Shown piece after piece: positions 1-12,282 of a stretch of 64,000 bases of DNA. This DNA is from Asparagopsis taxiformis (lineage: Eukaryota > Rhodophyta > Florideophyceae > Bonnemaisoniales > Bonnemaisoniaceae), in contig JALQPE010000345.1 of assembly GCA_030407315.1 (NCBI GenBank), forward strand, positions 1-64,000. Reading direction: 5' to 3'. Below the pieces are notes generated by a model, which did no database searches, had not been told where the DNA came from, and saw nothing but the letters and a program-made list of their open reading frames with translations. A program made the position numbers and the translations under genes. Within the stretch, counting starts at the first letter, position 1. Each line of letters opens with the position of its first letter.

Positions 1-2702
1 TTTCCGTCGGAGAGCTGTTCGCAGAACGCGAGCTGTAGCTTGGGAAGAGAGACGTCGTGGCAGTATTGTTGCTGCTCGCACCCGACGAAAGTGCGGTACT
101 GACCTTCGTTCATGGTGCGGCGGCTATACCAGTAGGAGTATGTGCCCGCGAAACATGTCGACGACGACATCACCGGGCTGGGAAAACGAGCTGATAATTT
201 CCTTGAGAAGAGCACTTGTCTTCTGCTCTGGTCGGAGAGCCATCTGCGCTTGGCGTTGCGAGGGTCCCGACGGTGATCGTTCTTCGTGAGACAAACGGGG
301 GATGTTGTTGATTATGTTTGTCCAAGGTTGAAAGTGTGGAACAAACGTAGCCGTGTGGGGAATAGTTGACGAGTCCCCAGCCGGCGGTACCGGCGCCAGC
401 TTTGTGACGTGGACAACGACCTCAACCATATTCATCAGACTTGTCGTCATGCGAAGGGGTGTGGAAGAATAGTTGGTCCGATGGCGGATGCAGAAGAGCG
501 GCTGGTTGTCCACGGAGAACATCTGGTGTGATCCGGGTAAACCACTTCGCGCAGAGCCTCGGACACTTGGGGAAAAGAACGACGAGGTGAAAATGAGACC
601 ATGACCACCTGGACGGAGGATCCTGGACATCATTGCGACGCAATCTTCTATATCCCGGTCAGTGAGGATGTCGTACTGTGAGTTACGGAGACCAGCATTC
701 CTCCTTGTGTTGTACGGCGGGTCGGTGAGAACGAGCTGGACGTTGCCTCTCGAGAGGGGGGAGGGGATTGGAATCGGCAGCAGCGGCAGAGGCTGACTTG
801 TATGCCTCTTCGAGACCGCGGAAGGAGCAATTGAAGACGCGAGCGAAATTGTCCATTGTACTGGCAAGAGGGGGAGCGAAAGCGATGACGGGGTCATCTT
901 CTTGGTCTTCGTCGAACGTCAAGACGTTTTCGTTGTCTCCTTGGTTGTCCTCGGCGGTTTGTGGGCTGAAGGATCCAACGAGTCTTCTTCGATGCGGGCT
1001 GACCGGGACGAGAAACGTCATCACCATCCTGCTGCATCGCATCAGCAGTGCGTCTGGTGACGGAGCTGCTGGGCTGAACGACATCTTCTGTGACAACATC
1101 CATATTGGTAGGAGTGAAGTCCTGCTGAGTACCAGGACGGAAAGCCGTGAGAGATCTCTCCACCGAGGCCAGAGCCGGGATTCGTGTGAACCGTCTGTGT
1201 CGGAGGCCTGAGAGGACTCGGGTTTGCGATAGGAGTTGAGGAAGGCGACATCCTCTGGAGATTCCTTGAATAGGTCTTGTTCTGAAGCAATCATGAGAAT
1301 TGCTGAATGAAGTTTTGCGCGGCCATACGCATTTGCTTGTCTTGTAGGTCACTGCGCTGCAGCGCCCAGGTGCTGGTCGCAGCAGGATACTGCGACCCGC
1401 GAATGGCTCCTTTGCCGTGGAGAATGGTGAGGAGCTCCTGTAGCGGTGCATATTTCCGGTGGTGGCTGGGCGGGCATCTGTTATAGCGGTATACATGTTG
1501 ACGTGTTCGTCGAACAGGATGTAAGGCTGCAGTAAGGTCTCTGCGTCTTCTACACCGAGGCAGGTGGCGAGCTCATTCCAGGCGTCCACAATGGTGAGTA
1601 CAGCGTAACCGACGTGCTGTGCAGCAGCTGTACTCGCCCTTTCGAAGCGGAAAGCCGATTTCCTTGACCTTTTCGTCCTGACTTTGGTCTTCTCGATGGA
1701 AACCAGGACGGTGAGGAAGAGGACCTTTTCGAAGGTGGTTGCAGGACGAGAGGTATCCCAGGGATTTGGCTTTGAGGATCTTCGCTCAGCTGGACGGTAG
1801 AGGTGTTTGATCATGAAGGTGGAACGAGGGTCTGGCGAGTGAAAGGGGAGCGAGGGTAGTTTGTACGTTCCATCTGAACAGTGCTGTAGGTGAGGTCCAT
1901 GTTCTGATGCACCTCGGTGAAGAGAGATGTGGATAGATCGAACAAGTCTCGTCCAGTTCCGCGAAGGAACATTTCCCAGACTCTGGTGTCTATGGGGAGA
2001 TGGACGGGTCTGCAGCAGCGGCAGTTAGATCTGCTGAGGTGTACGGGCGGAGAGACTGCGCGATGTTGTAAGTGTGTCTCAGGTAGGTCATTGAGAAGAA
2101 GTACAGAACATACGCGGTTGCATTGTCTTCAAGCACGTGGCACTGCATCTTGACCCAATCCAAGAGCTTGGCGAAAGAGCGGTCTTCCAAGGGCATTGTC
2201 AGCCGAGAAGTCGGCCATGTGCCAGCAGTCGCGAAGGTAGAGCATGATAAGGACACATTCCTCCATTTCGAGCCCGCCGCCCAGCGCGGAAAATGTTGGC
2301 AAGGATGGCTAGTAAGGTCGTGACGTCGCTGGCATGCACGTCGTAGCGCATCTTGACATACGAAATGGAGTCTGTCGAGTGCTCTGAAGACCAGTAGCTC
2401 TCGCAATCGAAGGCCCCGCCGAGTAGAACGACATCTTGTTCGGCTGTGAGGTACCCATGGATATTGGGACCATCCCACTGCGGAGGGGGCTGCTGGACCC
2501 TGCGCGAAGGAGAAGAGGAAGGCCTGGGGCTGCGAGAACGGGAAGTGCGATTGGTAGCACCCTCTACGCCATGAATGGCGGGCACGGAAACGACCCTGGC
2601 TGGGTCTATCCATAGAATGGTCCCGTTACCGTGTTCATGGTTGGGAGAGGGGGAAGGGCACCCTCTGTGCTAACAATGGAGCCGTGCGTGTCTTGAGGCA
2701 TG
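1..2702 (-). pseudogene. Broken DNA amino-methyltransferase gene (beta-class N6A/N4C type), runs off left edge
   Basis: Seen: the minus strand holds a catalytic DPPYN motif (709-723) followed about 180 residues later by GDVVVDMFRG (about 146-179). After a frame change the text reads YRTFVGCEQ toward base 1. The order DPPY first and FxG-like motif last is that of beta-class DNA amino-methyltransferases (PF01555 type), which methylate adenine N6 or cytosine N4. Upstream (about 900-2700) is an unrecognised N-terminal part whose plausible sequence jumps between frames at least six times, for example at the G run near 755 and near 150. Nearest plausible start is the ATG at about 2700-2702. Inference: either a pseudogene or a gene damaged by homopolymer errors. 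The methyltransferase assignment is firm; substrate and the function of the N-terminal half are unknown. It is divergent from the ParB/dioxygenase gene at 4.5 kb. Confidence 0.7.
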
Positions 2703-3251
2703 GTGTTGGTGGGAGCGAAAAGTAGAGAGCTGGGAATGATAGAGAGAGAGATGGAATAGAGGGGAACGACGATTTTTTTGTACCTCAGTCGAAATAGAAA
2801 AAACAGTACAAATCAGTTCCTTATATGCGTGATTACCGCAGAAATTTAAAAAATATGGATAAACGTAGATGAAAAGACGTGCGACGTGGGGGATTAATGC
2901 AAACAATACCTGAAGAACTGGGAACAGGGGTTCTATTGTAGTCGTACAAGCGTATGAGGGAAGGTGATTGCCGATGACGCACATAGACTGGTAGTAATAT
3001 AGAGGGAAATGGACGAGTGAATGCACCCATTTAGTGGCTATCGATTTGAACGGGTTCAGAAAGTAACCATTACAGGTATATACAAACTATAGTTTGTTAC
3101 CAAATGTGGGTGTGAACGGGTTTGGCAGTTGGATGAAATAAACGGTTTCGGATTGTAGTGGAGTGTGTAACATGTGACACGCAATGCATCCTGGTAACTC
3201 CAAAGCCGTTCATACGGCCGTATAAGCGGTTTGAGGGATCTGGTAGCGAAT
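2703..3251. other. Intergenic spacer, no gene seen
   Basis: The region upstream of the methyltransferase gene is AT-richer than the genes beside it. No coding sequence, RNA gene or clear promoter motif was recognised. It may hold the divergent promoters of the two flanking genes. Confidence 0.5.
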
Positions 3252-3623
3252 TGTCATACTCGACTTGCTCGAGCAATACTCAATCCGGGGTACGAACTAG
3301 TTCGGATTGAGTATTGCTCGAGCAATTTCTGGCGCCCAAAATGGGCGAAATTCTGCGGAAATAATTTCTGAAAAAATATTTTCAATTTTGCGGCCGCCTG
3401 AAATTGCTCGAGCAATACTCAATCCGGGGTACGAACTAGTTCGGATTGAGTATTGCTCGAGCAATTTCTGGCGCCCAAAATTGGCGAAATTGGGCGGAAA
3501 TAATTTCTGAAAAAAATATTTCATTTTGGGGCCGAATGGCCGCCTGAAATTGCTCGAGCAATACTCAATCCGAACTAGTTCGTACCCCGGATTGAGTATT
3601 GCTCGAGCAAGTCGAGTATGACA
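3252..3623. mobile_element. MITE-like palindrome cluster, three units
   Basis: The block starts TGTCATACTCGAC and ends with its exact reverse complement GTCGAGTATGACA, flanked on both sides by AAT (probable 3-bp target duplication). Inside are three palindromes built from TTGCTCGAGCAATACTC, a GAACTAGTTC centre and the mirror arm, separated by about 80-bp spacers that are also related (GGCGCCCAAAA, GAAAAAATATTT, GCGGCCGCC). No coding capacity. The same family recurs at 4.19, 7.76, 11.8 and 16.0-17.2 kb. Confidence 0.75.
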
Positions 3624-4185
3624 AATGCCACGGAAGCGCCACCACACCCCTCCAGCCGGCACCCTCGAGTAATACTAGTCTTCCAGGGATCATGTGCCCT
3701 CAGAGACATGCTCAGAGGCACCTTTCCGGGTGCAAAAATTGTAACCATGCCTGGGCTTCCGGGTTGTACCTGGTGACCCAGCCCATCAACGGGTAGTGGA
3801 ACTATTGCAAATGAAATAGTGCTCATGTGTTATGATCGTCAGAAGTTGTAATTGTATATATGTGATTTAATTAGTTTACTAGCATAATTACGGAAGTACT
3901 AGGGCAGTGCAATATGGCGTGGTAGACAGCAGTGCAGCATCATGAAGCTGCAGAGTTGCACCACTCATAGTGTTGGTACGAAGTGGAAAAGGATTGGTGG
4001 CTACCAGTATTGCATGGCCAAGACCGATTATTAATTTGAATTCAAAATGACAATGGTCATCCATGCTCCCGCTTCATGTTGAATTTGGAAGGGTCAGGGT
4101 CGGATAAGCGGGTTTGAGGTATGGTTCCAGCAAGGCTGTTTGAGAGGGATGACGAAATCGCTGTTTCTGCACGATTTGGAGGGGT
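3624..4185. other. Intergenic spacer, no gene seen
   Basis: No coding or RNA gene was recognised. It contains ordinary mixed sequence between two copies of the palindromic repeat. Confidence 0.45.
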
Positions 4186-4264
4186 CGACTTGCTCGAGCA
4201 ATTCTCAATCCGGGGTATGAATTAGTTCGGATTGAGTCTTACTCGAGCAATTTTGGTATGACAA
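4186..4264. repeat. Single diverged palindrome of the CTCGAG family
   Basis: One unit with arms TTGCTCGAGCAATTCTC and a mirrored, mutated arm containing TTACTCGAGCAA, ending in GGTATGACAAAT. It is the same family as at 3252-3623 but only one terminal motif is preserved. It lies about 230 bp before the start codon of the following gene. Confidence 0.65.
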
Positions 4265-4382
4265 ATTATGATCAATATATCAAAAAACCGTTCATTTTGA
4301 AGGTTTCCCTATTAAACGAGTTATGCCAACGCCTGACTACCGGTACCGTACTACGCGTGTCACCGCAACCTCAACTTCCGCT

Positions 4383-4385
4383 CTC

Positions 4386-4423
<38 letters not shown>

Positions 4424-4440
4424 CCTCTCTCCGTCCATTT
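4383..4440 (+). repeat. CT-rich microsatellite in the leader of the following gene
   Basis: Nearly pure CTCTCT runs about 50-110 bp before the ATG at 4492. The paralogue at 8342 also has a pyrimidine-rich leader, so this may be part of the promoter or 5' untranslated region rather than chance. Confidence 0.55.
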
Positions 4441-4491
4441 CCATCTCTATCTCCCCGCTCTCCCTACCGCCAACACACCACCCGAACAAAA

Positions 4492-7400
4492 ATGCGTAAC
4501 GCCAGGAAAGTTTTCGATAAACTTGAGCTCTCCATGTACTCCATGGAAACTGGCACGCTGTCGGTCAACGACATTTTCGTCTCCGACCAGCAATCTCGCG
4601 AAGTGGACATGGACCACGTCGACGGCATGTACCAAGAGATGCTCCGCGATGGGTACCCCAAGCACGCGCTGGGTCTCATCACAGTCGGAAAAATCTCGCG
4701 CACCGTCGGTGGAAACACCACTGCGCGCTACGAGATCTGCGACGGGCTTCACCGCCACGCTGTCGGGAAAAGGGCTGTCGCTTCTGACGACGATAGCGAG
4801 AAGGCGACTACTCTCCGCAACACCTTCCTTGCCCTCCCGGTCAGCATCGTTTCTCGCAAGGACAACAAGGACCTAGTCACCGAGGACTTGTTGTTCCTTA
4901 GCCAGGCGCTCAATGCCAAGGCACACAGGGTCCTTGCCACCAGGCCCCGCGACTTCGTACACACCGCTATTAGCATGTACAACGCTGTCGGTGGGAAGTT
5001 TGCCGGTGTGGAGCTCAAGACGGCTGCCGCATTCGCATCGTACTTGGAACACCGCTTGTTCGGTTCAGTCCACAAGGCGAAGGCATTGAGCTACGCCACC
5101 GTCTCGCTCAAGATGATGTCGAGCCCGTTGACGTACGAGGCGTTCAAGGTCATTGGCAGTGTTAACGACGACGTTGCACTCGTCATTCTCAAGAACAGCG
5201 CGTTTACCAGTGCGCATGACCGAGCCTCTCTCCTGATGCTCGACTGCCTCATGCTTCGCAAGAAGCACGCTTCGAGGCATCAGGCCTTTGGACGAATCAA
5301 GCTTCTCGTGAGGGATTACCTCCTCAATATCCGGGCGTATTACACCTGTATGCGCAATCTGGCCGACCGGTTCCAGAAGGATATCTCAGAGCTGTACAGC
5401 ATCCCTGACCTCCGCGTCAGTGGCAATGCTTCATTCTCCACTGTGGACGTCGTTTACGGGTTCGTCACCGAGTTTGAGCACCCCGACGCTCGTTCTGCGT
5501 CGGCCCAGAATGACCGCATGGATTCGTTTGAAAAGTTGTTCAACGACCGGTACAAGCCTGTACCGAAACCCCAAGGCGCCCCACTCCCCCCGCCCCCTCC
5601 ACTTCTTCGGCACAGGATCCTGTCGACAATCCCGCCTCTCGCCAACCTGCTGGTGCAGCCTCTGGCTCCGCCGCACAAGGTGATGCGGTTGTCGACATGG
5701 ATACCAGCTCGGACGAAGAAGTCCACATCCCTCCTGCCACCCCTCCTGCCACCTCTTCGCCCTCACATGCCCCCAATCCTCTTGCGACGCCTCCTGTTCG
5801 CACAAAGTCGCCCACCTCGCATCGCACGAAGCAGGCTGGGCGCAGGAGGCGTTCGGACTCCGGTCCGGATTTCACGCGCAATGTGAAACGCAAGAGTGAT
5901 TTCGCACCCGCTTCCGTCACGTCACCGGGCTCTGCTAATAGATTCAGAAGCACCCCGAAGGGAAGCGGGCAGCGATGGCGAGGAAGTGGCCAGGCAGGGC
6001 GTCGTCAAAGCTCCCGTCTCATGGCTCGCATCGAACGCGAGCAGGAGCAGGCCGCACAGGTATCCAGTGATGAATACTCTGATGCTGGCAGTGACGACGT
6101 GGAGATTATCGAAATCGAGGCAGTCGAGGTTTCGGACGAGGGAAGTGACGCATCCATGGATGATGTCCCTGACACGTACGGTGGATACAAAGTCCACCGC
6201 TACGAGGATGCCCAGCAGGCTGTCCCAGCTGCAGTTCTCAGCAACGTCTCCGCCGATACTGCGAAAGCACGAGTGCAGTCGGCGTCTTCTCTGCTCCACC
6301 CGGAGCACAGAAGCGGGTTCTACCTGGAGGAAAGCGACATCCTGGCCATCAAGGAGTCCGTTCTGGCTGCAGCTGGCGACACAGAGTCTGTTCGAACCCG
6401 GGTGTTCGAGCGAGCTCGCGGCTTCATGGACTCGGTTGGGTATGTTTGTCTACAGGACATATTCTCCCAGGGCATCGTCAGGGATGCTGTCGACAAGGTT
6501 TGCCGGTCGTTCGCTGACAAGTTCACCGACAAGGCTGAAGGTGTCTGGGGCAAAATCCTTAACAAGGAGCCCTCAGGGCTGGTCGACGGTGACGGGAACA
6601 AAATCAATCCCCATCCGTACGACGGGAAGAATCATGACCGCTACATGACTTCCTGCGCCTCAGTCACCGACAAGCTGGAGAACGAAGACGCCGAGACGTT
6701 CAAGGCCAAGCTCATTGTCGATGTTGCAATAGCAATGGTCGGAGACCTGCTCTTCGTCCAGTACGAGCTCGACCACGACCGCAAGTGTCAACCGGGGACG
6801 AAGCTCTCCTTTGCCAAGTCAGGACTGCGCCTTCTCCTGACTGGCGAGGACTGCAAACGGCAGGTGCCGCATCTGGACTTCATGTATCCAGGTGCGGACA
6901 AGAAGGACAGGAAGAAGTATTGGGGAACGCCAATGCCGAACCCAAACTTCGCCATCCTGGCGACTGGCGCAGTCAGCTCTTGCCTTTTCGTTCGCCCGCG
7001 CTCGCACGTGTACCTGAACGGGCCGGCAAGTATGGCTTCACAGCTATTGCCGGCCCTGAACGCTAAAATCGTGCACATCCCGCCGTTCTCCGTCATGTTC
7101 AGCCGTGGTGATTTGGAACACGCCGGTCCTGGATGGTCCGATCACCGGGAGAATACGAAGCGATTCGACGGTGTCGACCTGGAAACGGCGGGTGGTGAGC
7201 GTGATCCCCGTAATATCTACGGACATTACCTCCGCATTCACACCATGGCCATTCGCGAAGGGGAGTCGATGGTGAACGACCTGGTTTTCACACCTGGTGG
7301 ACCTGCACCGTACATCGCGCCGTACGACTCTGCCTACGTTCCGCAAAGTTCGTCGAACAGCGACGAGGAGAGCGACGACGGCAGCCAAGGTGGGGGTGAA

Positions 7401-7502
7401 GAGGGTAACCAGGACGGGAGCGAAGGTGGCGGCCCGCCGGGGAGCCCCAATAGTAGTAGCACTTCGTCTTCTGGTAGTGAAGAAACAGAAACTGATGATT
7501 AA
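4492..7502 (+). CDS. ParB-like / 2OG-Fe(II) dioxygenase-like fusion protein, paralogue 1 (one frameshift)
   Basis: Start chosen at ATG 4492 (MRNARKVF) because family-like sequence begins there; total about 1,003 residues. Residues about 20-135 resemble the ParB/sulfiredoxin fold, with VNDIFVSDQQSR and the phosphate-binding-type DGLHRHAVGKR. A helical region follows, then a basic, Ser/Pro-rich linker. Residues about 600-930 look like a double-stranded beta-helix dioxygenase: HLD near 793, GDLEHAGPGW with a distal His near 876, and YGHYLRIH with Arg near 914, i.e. an HxD...H...R set. The tail is acidic. A single missing base in the C run near 5584-5596 separates two frames; restoring one base joins them. 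The ParB call is fairly sure; the dioxygenase call is motif inference. Function unknown; a DNA- or chromatin-modifying role is plausible given the neighbouring methyltransferase. Confidence 0.65.
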
Positions 7503-7757
7503 GTTTAGTACTAGATACTTAGCATGCAACTAGAACTAAACTCTAACTCATAAACGTCTCAGTATTGAACAGCATCTCCATACCTTCCAGGCCAGCAGTA
7601 CTATAGGCCTATACTACGCTATACCTTGGGGTATTACCCCTATTGCCTAATAATTCTACTACTAGCTAACGGACGAGGACAGCCTTGGTGATGCAGAGGC
7701 AGCAGGAGTAGTACTCAGGGAGACCCATATCTGCTTCAGAGCCTCTTGGGGTAGATT

Positions 7758-8133
7758 TGTCATACTGGACTTGCTCGAGCAATACTCAATCCGGGGTACG
7801 AACTAGTTCGGATTGAGTATTGCTCGAGCAATTTCTGGCGGTCACTTGGCCCGCAAAAATCGAAAATATTTTTTCAGAAATTATTTGCGCCCAATTTCGG
7901 CCGTTTTGGGCGCCAGAAATTGCTCGAGCAATTCTCAATCCGAACTAGTTCGTACCTCGGATTGAGTATTGCTCGAGTAAGTTCAGGCGGCCGCAAAATT
8001 GAAAATATTTTTTTCAGAAATTATTTCCGCCCAATTTCGGCCATTTTGGGCGCCTGGACTTGCTCGAGCAATACTCAATCCGAACTAGTTCACATCTCGG
8101 ATTGAGTATTGCTCGGGCAAGTCCAATACGACT
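7758..8133. mobile_element. MITE-like palindrome cluster, three units
   Basis: Starts TGTCATACTGGACTTG and ends with a diverged mirror (GTCCAATACGACT). It has three palindromes of the CTCGAG family and two related spacers with GCGGCCGC, AAAATATTTTTTTCAG and GGCGCC. The layout is the same as at 3252-3623, in opposite spacer orientation. It lies between the two paralogous ParB/dioxygenase genes. Confidence 0.7.
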
Positions 8134-8341
8134 GCGGCTGGAAGATGCCTGACAAGTGACATGTCCGTCAATGCCCTAAATGAAATACTGCAAATTTTAT
8201 TTTTAAAAGCACAGGTCCTGTCGCGATCTCCCGGCATCCAACCCTTGTACTGCAAGCTCTTGCTCCGTTACTACCATTCTCTCTCCATCTCCCTCCCTCC
8301 ACCTCTCCTCCCGTTTACGTTCTCTCTTCCATCCACGCACT

Positions 8342-11300
8342 ATGGCCGATAAGGAACCACAGCACATCTTCCAGGAACTGGTCTGGAGCAGTTACTCCTT
8401 CCGCGGTGTGCGCATGTCCATCGAGGAAACCCATGTCGCTGCGCAGACCTCTCGCGAGGTCGACGACGCTCACGTGGATCGCATGCTACAGGAAATGCTC
8501 GTCGACGGGTACACTGAGAAAGGCCTCGGCCAAATCACTGTGGCCGAGCGCATGCACAACGGCAATAAGCGTTTCGAAATTGCTGATGGTCTGCATCGTC
8601 GCACTGTTGGAATGCGTATCCTCGCGTCCACGGATGTCTCCGAAAAGACAAAGGCTCTGCAGAAGCAGTTCCGCGACTTGCCCATCCAGATTGTCAGCCG
8701 TAACGATGGCTTGGAAATGACTCTCGAAGATCTCCTCTTCATCAGTCAGCGAATGAACTCCAAGTCTCATCGCGTTCTTCCCACTCGACCTCGAGACCGC
8801 GTCCACAGCGCTATCAGCTTGTACAACGCTGTCAATGGACGCATGGGTACGGCCGAGCTGAAAACGGCTGCTACGTTTGGGATGTTCCTTCACTCGCGCC
8901 ACTTTCACATGGCAATGAAGCTCTCTCAGGCCATTTCATACGCATCCGTCGCGTTGAAAATGATGCACAGTCCATTGACCTATGCAGCCTTCAAGACCTT
9001 CAGTGCCGACGACGAGGAAGGCGTTGCTTTCAGCGTCCTCAAAATTCCGTGTTCACTCGAGCTACGGATAGAGCTTCGCTGCTCATCCTTACCTGTCTCA
9101 AGCTCCGCAAGGACAATCCCTCCAAACATCTCGCCTTTGGGCAGTACAAGGACCTCAAGGTCAAGGACTACCTGCAGAACATCTGCGATTATTTCGCGGT
9201 CATGCGCGCTGCTGCAGAAGAGCTCAAGGTGGATATCGCCACCATTCACGATCTCCCTGATCTTTTTGTTCGCAATGGCAAACAGGTTTCCACAACTACC
9301 TATGTTTACGAATTGGTTACAATGTTCGAGAAAGGTGTCGTGCTTAGAACGAAGGAGGCTCAACAGCTCCGTGACCAACGATTCAAACAGACCATTATCG
9401 ACCGTTTGAATCCGCCCACATCTCCCAAGCTCACCCTACCATCCGAACAGGATGACATTCCCTCACCCTCCCCTGCCACTCCTATCGAGGGCCTCGAGCC
9501 AGCCCCTCTCCCTGCTATCACTAATACCCCTCCAACGCAAGGTCCAGTCATTGATGACGATGCAGCCAGTGATAGGCTGACAAAAAACACTCCCGCGGAC
9601 GACAACGACAGCACTCATTCCATTGAGCAGAAACTCCGCGGTACAGCTGTTCACGATGGAATATCTCCTGAAAGGGATGAAATCCTTCCAAACATCGACA
9701 GGGCTTCCAGTGGTTCTGCAGACCAGAATCAACATCACTCCGATGAAGATGGCTCTTCCTCCAGTGAAGATGCTATCATACCGGACGTGCGAGATTCTAC
9801 TGTCGAAGGTGACCCCAACAGTCCCTTCCAGTGTGCGCTCGGGGAACACTGCCGTCTCCCACTATCCAAACCAGCTCACAAGTGCACAACGTGCAACTCT
9901 GTTGCTGTTCACAACCTCTGTGATTATCCAAGAGTGCACCACCTCATCCCAGTGAAGTACATCAACAATGGTGATAGAGACATGCTCATGGTTTGCTCTC
10001 GCAAATGTTACGATGGCAAAAATGAGGGAGACCTTCCTTCTTTTGCCCCACCTCCCGGCGTTTCCGTTCAGGAAGCATGGAAAGGAGATCCTTTCGACCC
10101 CTTCAAACCCAGCACTGCCAAGTCTCCTCTCAAGTCCACTCCGAAAAAGAATACCTCAAGGAGTACTACGGCCGGGAAATCCCCCATCCTCCCCACTCCG
10201 AAGGGAAGCAAATCTTCTGCCGCTCCCACACCCTCCCCTTCCACGCCAGAAACGCCTGCGGAGAGTGCGCGTACCCCGGTTGCCGAGAAAAGTGCAGATA
10301 CGCCCTCCACTGCGACTGTGCGTAAAAGTCCCCGCACCAAGAGAAACGTTACCTCTCTATACACTCCGGAGCGCAATGTCAAGCAAAAGATTTCTCGCTC
10401 CGCTTCCAAGAAGGGCCCGAAAACAAAAACACTCAAGGGCTCGGAAACCAATTCCGCCTTTCCAGCACCGTTCTCTGCCGTACCCCATCCAAAGAACGAG
10501 GAAAAACAGCAGGACGTCCCTCCTGCCGTGTTGGAAAAAGTTTCCACCCAGAAGGCCGCCCGCAACGTTCACCTCGCTTCCTCTCTACTACCAGACAACC
10601 ATAGAAGCGGTTTCTATCTCACCGTGGAGAAGATTCAGTCCATCAAGGACTCTATTGCTACCGCCGCAGCGACCGAGCCTCTACAGCAAGAAATCTTCTT
10701 TGAACGCGCAAGAGGTTCCATTGAGTCCCTCGGTTATGCTGTTCTTGATGATATCCTCAGTCAGCCCATTGTCAAGGCTTCCGTGGATGTTCTCTGCAAG
10801 TCGTTTGCAGAAATGTTCACCAATCAAAGCAAGAACTCTTGGATGCTTATACCTAACATTGGCACCACGAACGTCGGCGCTGCCACCAGTGAAAACGAGC
10901 GTCGCTACATGACTCCCTGTTCCGCCGTCACCGACGATCTAGAGAATTCCAACGAACCGCTTTTCTCTGATAAGCTCATTGTGGACGTCGCTTTGGCTGT
11001 TGTCGGACATCAGCTCCATCTGCGCTCTGCTATATATAGCAGGATATATCCAGCCTGCGTGAATATGCTGAAGGCTCGGAGTTGAAGTTTCAAGGGTCCG
11101 GACTTCGACTTCTTCTTACAGGCAATGGCACTAAACGCCAGGCCTCCCACTTCGCCTTCAATCCCACTACCCCCGGCAAATTGTGGAAGACTAATGTTGA
11201 CGCAAACCCTGAACCGAGCTATGTCTTTGTTGCCACCGGGGCTGTGGGGTCTCCAGTGCTCGTTCGCCCGCGCTCCCATGTCTACATCAATTGCGCCCCG

Positions 11301-11590
11301 CGTTATGTCTCGAAAATTTGGCATCTTCTTCCTCCTCGGATTGTATGGATCCCCCCTTCTCCGTCATGGTCATGCGCGGTGACGTCGAACATGCTGGTCC
11401 CGGTTGGGATGACCATGCCCTAATGAGAACCATGCATCCCAATGATGGTCAGCTCTCTACGTACGGACAGTATGTCCGTATTCAGTCTCTAGCTGTTCGC
11501 GAGGGTGCCATGGTTCCTGAAGACATGCAATGCATCGACAACTCCCCCAAACGCTACAAATTCCCACATGACGACGTCCAAGTCATCTAA
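8342..11590 (+). pseudogene. ParB-like / 2OG-Fe(II) dioxygenase-like fusion protein, paralogue 2 (three frameshifts)
   Basis: ATG at 8342 sits at the same distance from a palindrome cluster as in paralogue 1. It has the same order: ParB-like part (REVDDAHVDRM, ADGLHRRTVGM), helical region (ASLLILTCLKLRK), long disordered linker, dioxygenase-like part (HRSGFYL, SGLRLLLTG, RPRSHVYIN, GDVEHAGPGW, YGQYVRIQ). The linker also holds a Cys/His cluster (about 9829-10017: CALGEHC, CTTC, HNLC, CSRKC), likely a zinc finger absent from paralogue 1. Three frame changes, near 9040 (A run), about 11,035 and 11,350 (C run), each fit one missing base. The first iron-ligand pair is HFA instead of HLD, so the carboxylate ligand is missing. 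It is either inactive, altered in chemistry, or decaying. Confidence 0.6.
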
Positions 11591-11824
11591 ACCTCCATCA
11601 AATGATGTCCCACAGACTCCCTTTCCATTCTCTCTACCATCATCTTCACCATATTCTGTAGGGTTTCTCTCTATTCTTCCTCTACTTTTGCCTACTCCTA
11701 GCTAGTGTTTTGCATCTCTTAAAGTGATTGCCACACTTCTTTTCCATTTCCACTTCTCTCATTCCATCTCCGTCCTTCGCTGGTGTTCTCATTTCACAGT
11801 CTCCACTCTTCACCCTTCACATAG

Positions 11825-12090
11825 TTGGTCGAGCAAATCTCAATCCGGCATTGCTTGGTTCCCGGATTGAGTATTGCTCGACCAATTTCAGTATGACAAT
11901 ATTTCAGTATGACAGATACAAATTGGTCGAGCAAATCTCAATCCGGCATTGCGTGGTTCCCGGATTGAGTATTGCTCGACCAATTTTAGTATGATAATAT
12001 TTATTTAATTTCAGTATGACAGCTACAGATTGGTCGAGCAATACTCAATCCGGGAACCTCGCAATGCCGGATTGAGATTTGCTCGACCAA
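11825..12090. repeat. Three palindromes of the TTGGTCGAGCAA subfamily
   Basis: Three inverted-repeat units with arms TTGGTCGAGCAAATCTC and mirrored GCTCGACCAA, separated by copies of CAGTATGACA, the same terminal motif as in the CTCGAG-type MITEs. The third unit is in reverse order. It fills the spacer between paralogue 2 and the gene at 12.28 kb. Confidence 0.7.
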
Positions 12091-12282
12091 TTCACTTTGC
12101 AATGTAACGGTCATCCCTGACGTAAACTGCCTGCCTCCCGTCCCTTCCGATTCTGGGTGATCACCAAACCCAAGCGCCGTCCCCTCTACCAAATACGGCT
12201 CGGTATCCGAACCCGTCCGTATTCCGTCCGTTCGCTCCTTTCCCTCGCCAGACTTTCTCTCCCACACACCTTTCTCTCCCTC

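Noticed and set aside
422..2585. Several overlapping short open frames on both strands in the methyltransferase region
   Set aside because: They are shadows or frame-shifted pieces of one minus-strand gene; none has independent motifs.
4492..11590. Bacterial chromosome or plasmid partition (ParA/ParB) system
   Set aside because: No ParA, the ParB-like part is fused to another domain, and the flanking DNA is eukaryotic transposon sequence.
3252..12090. Rho-independent-type terminators
   Set aside because: The palindromes are up to 60 bp, repeated in tandem with TIR-like ends and lie before genes as often as after them; eukaryotic context.
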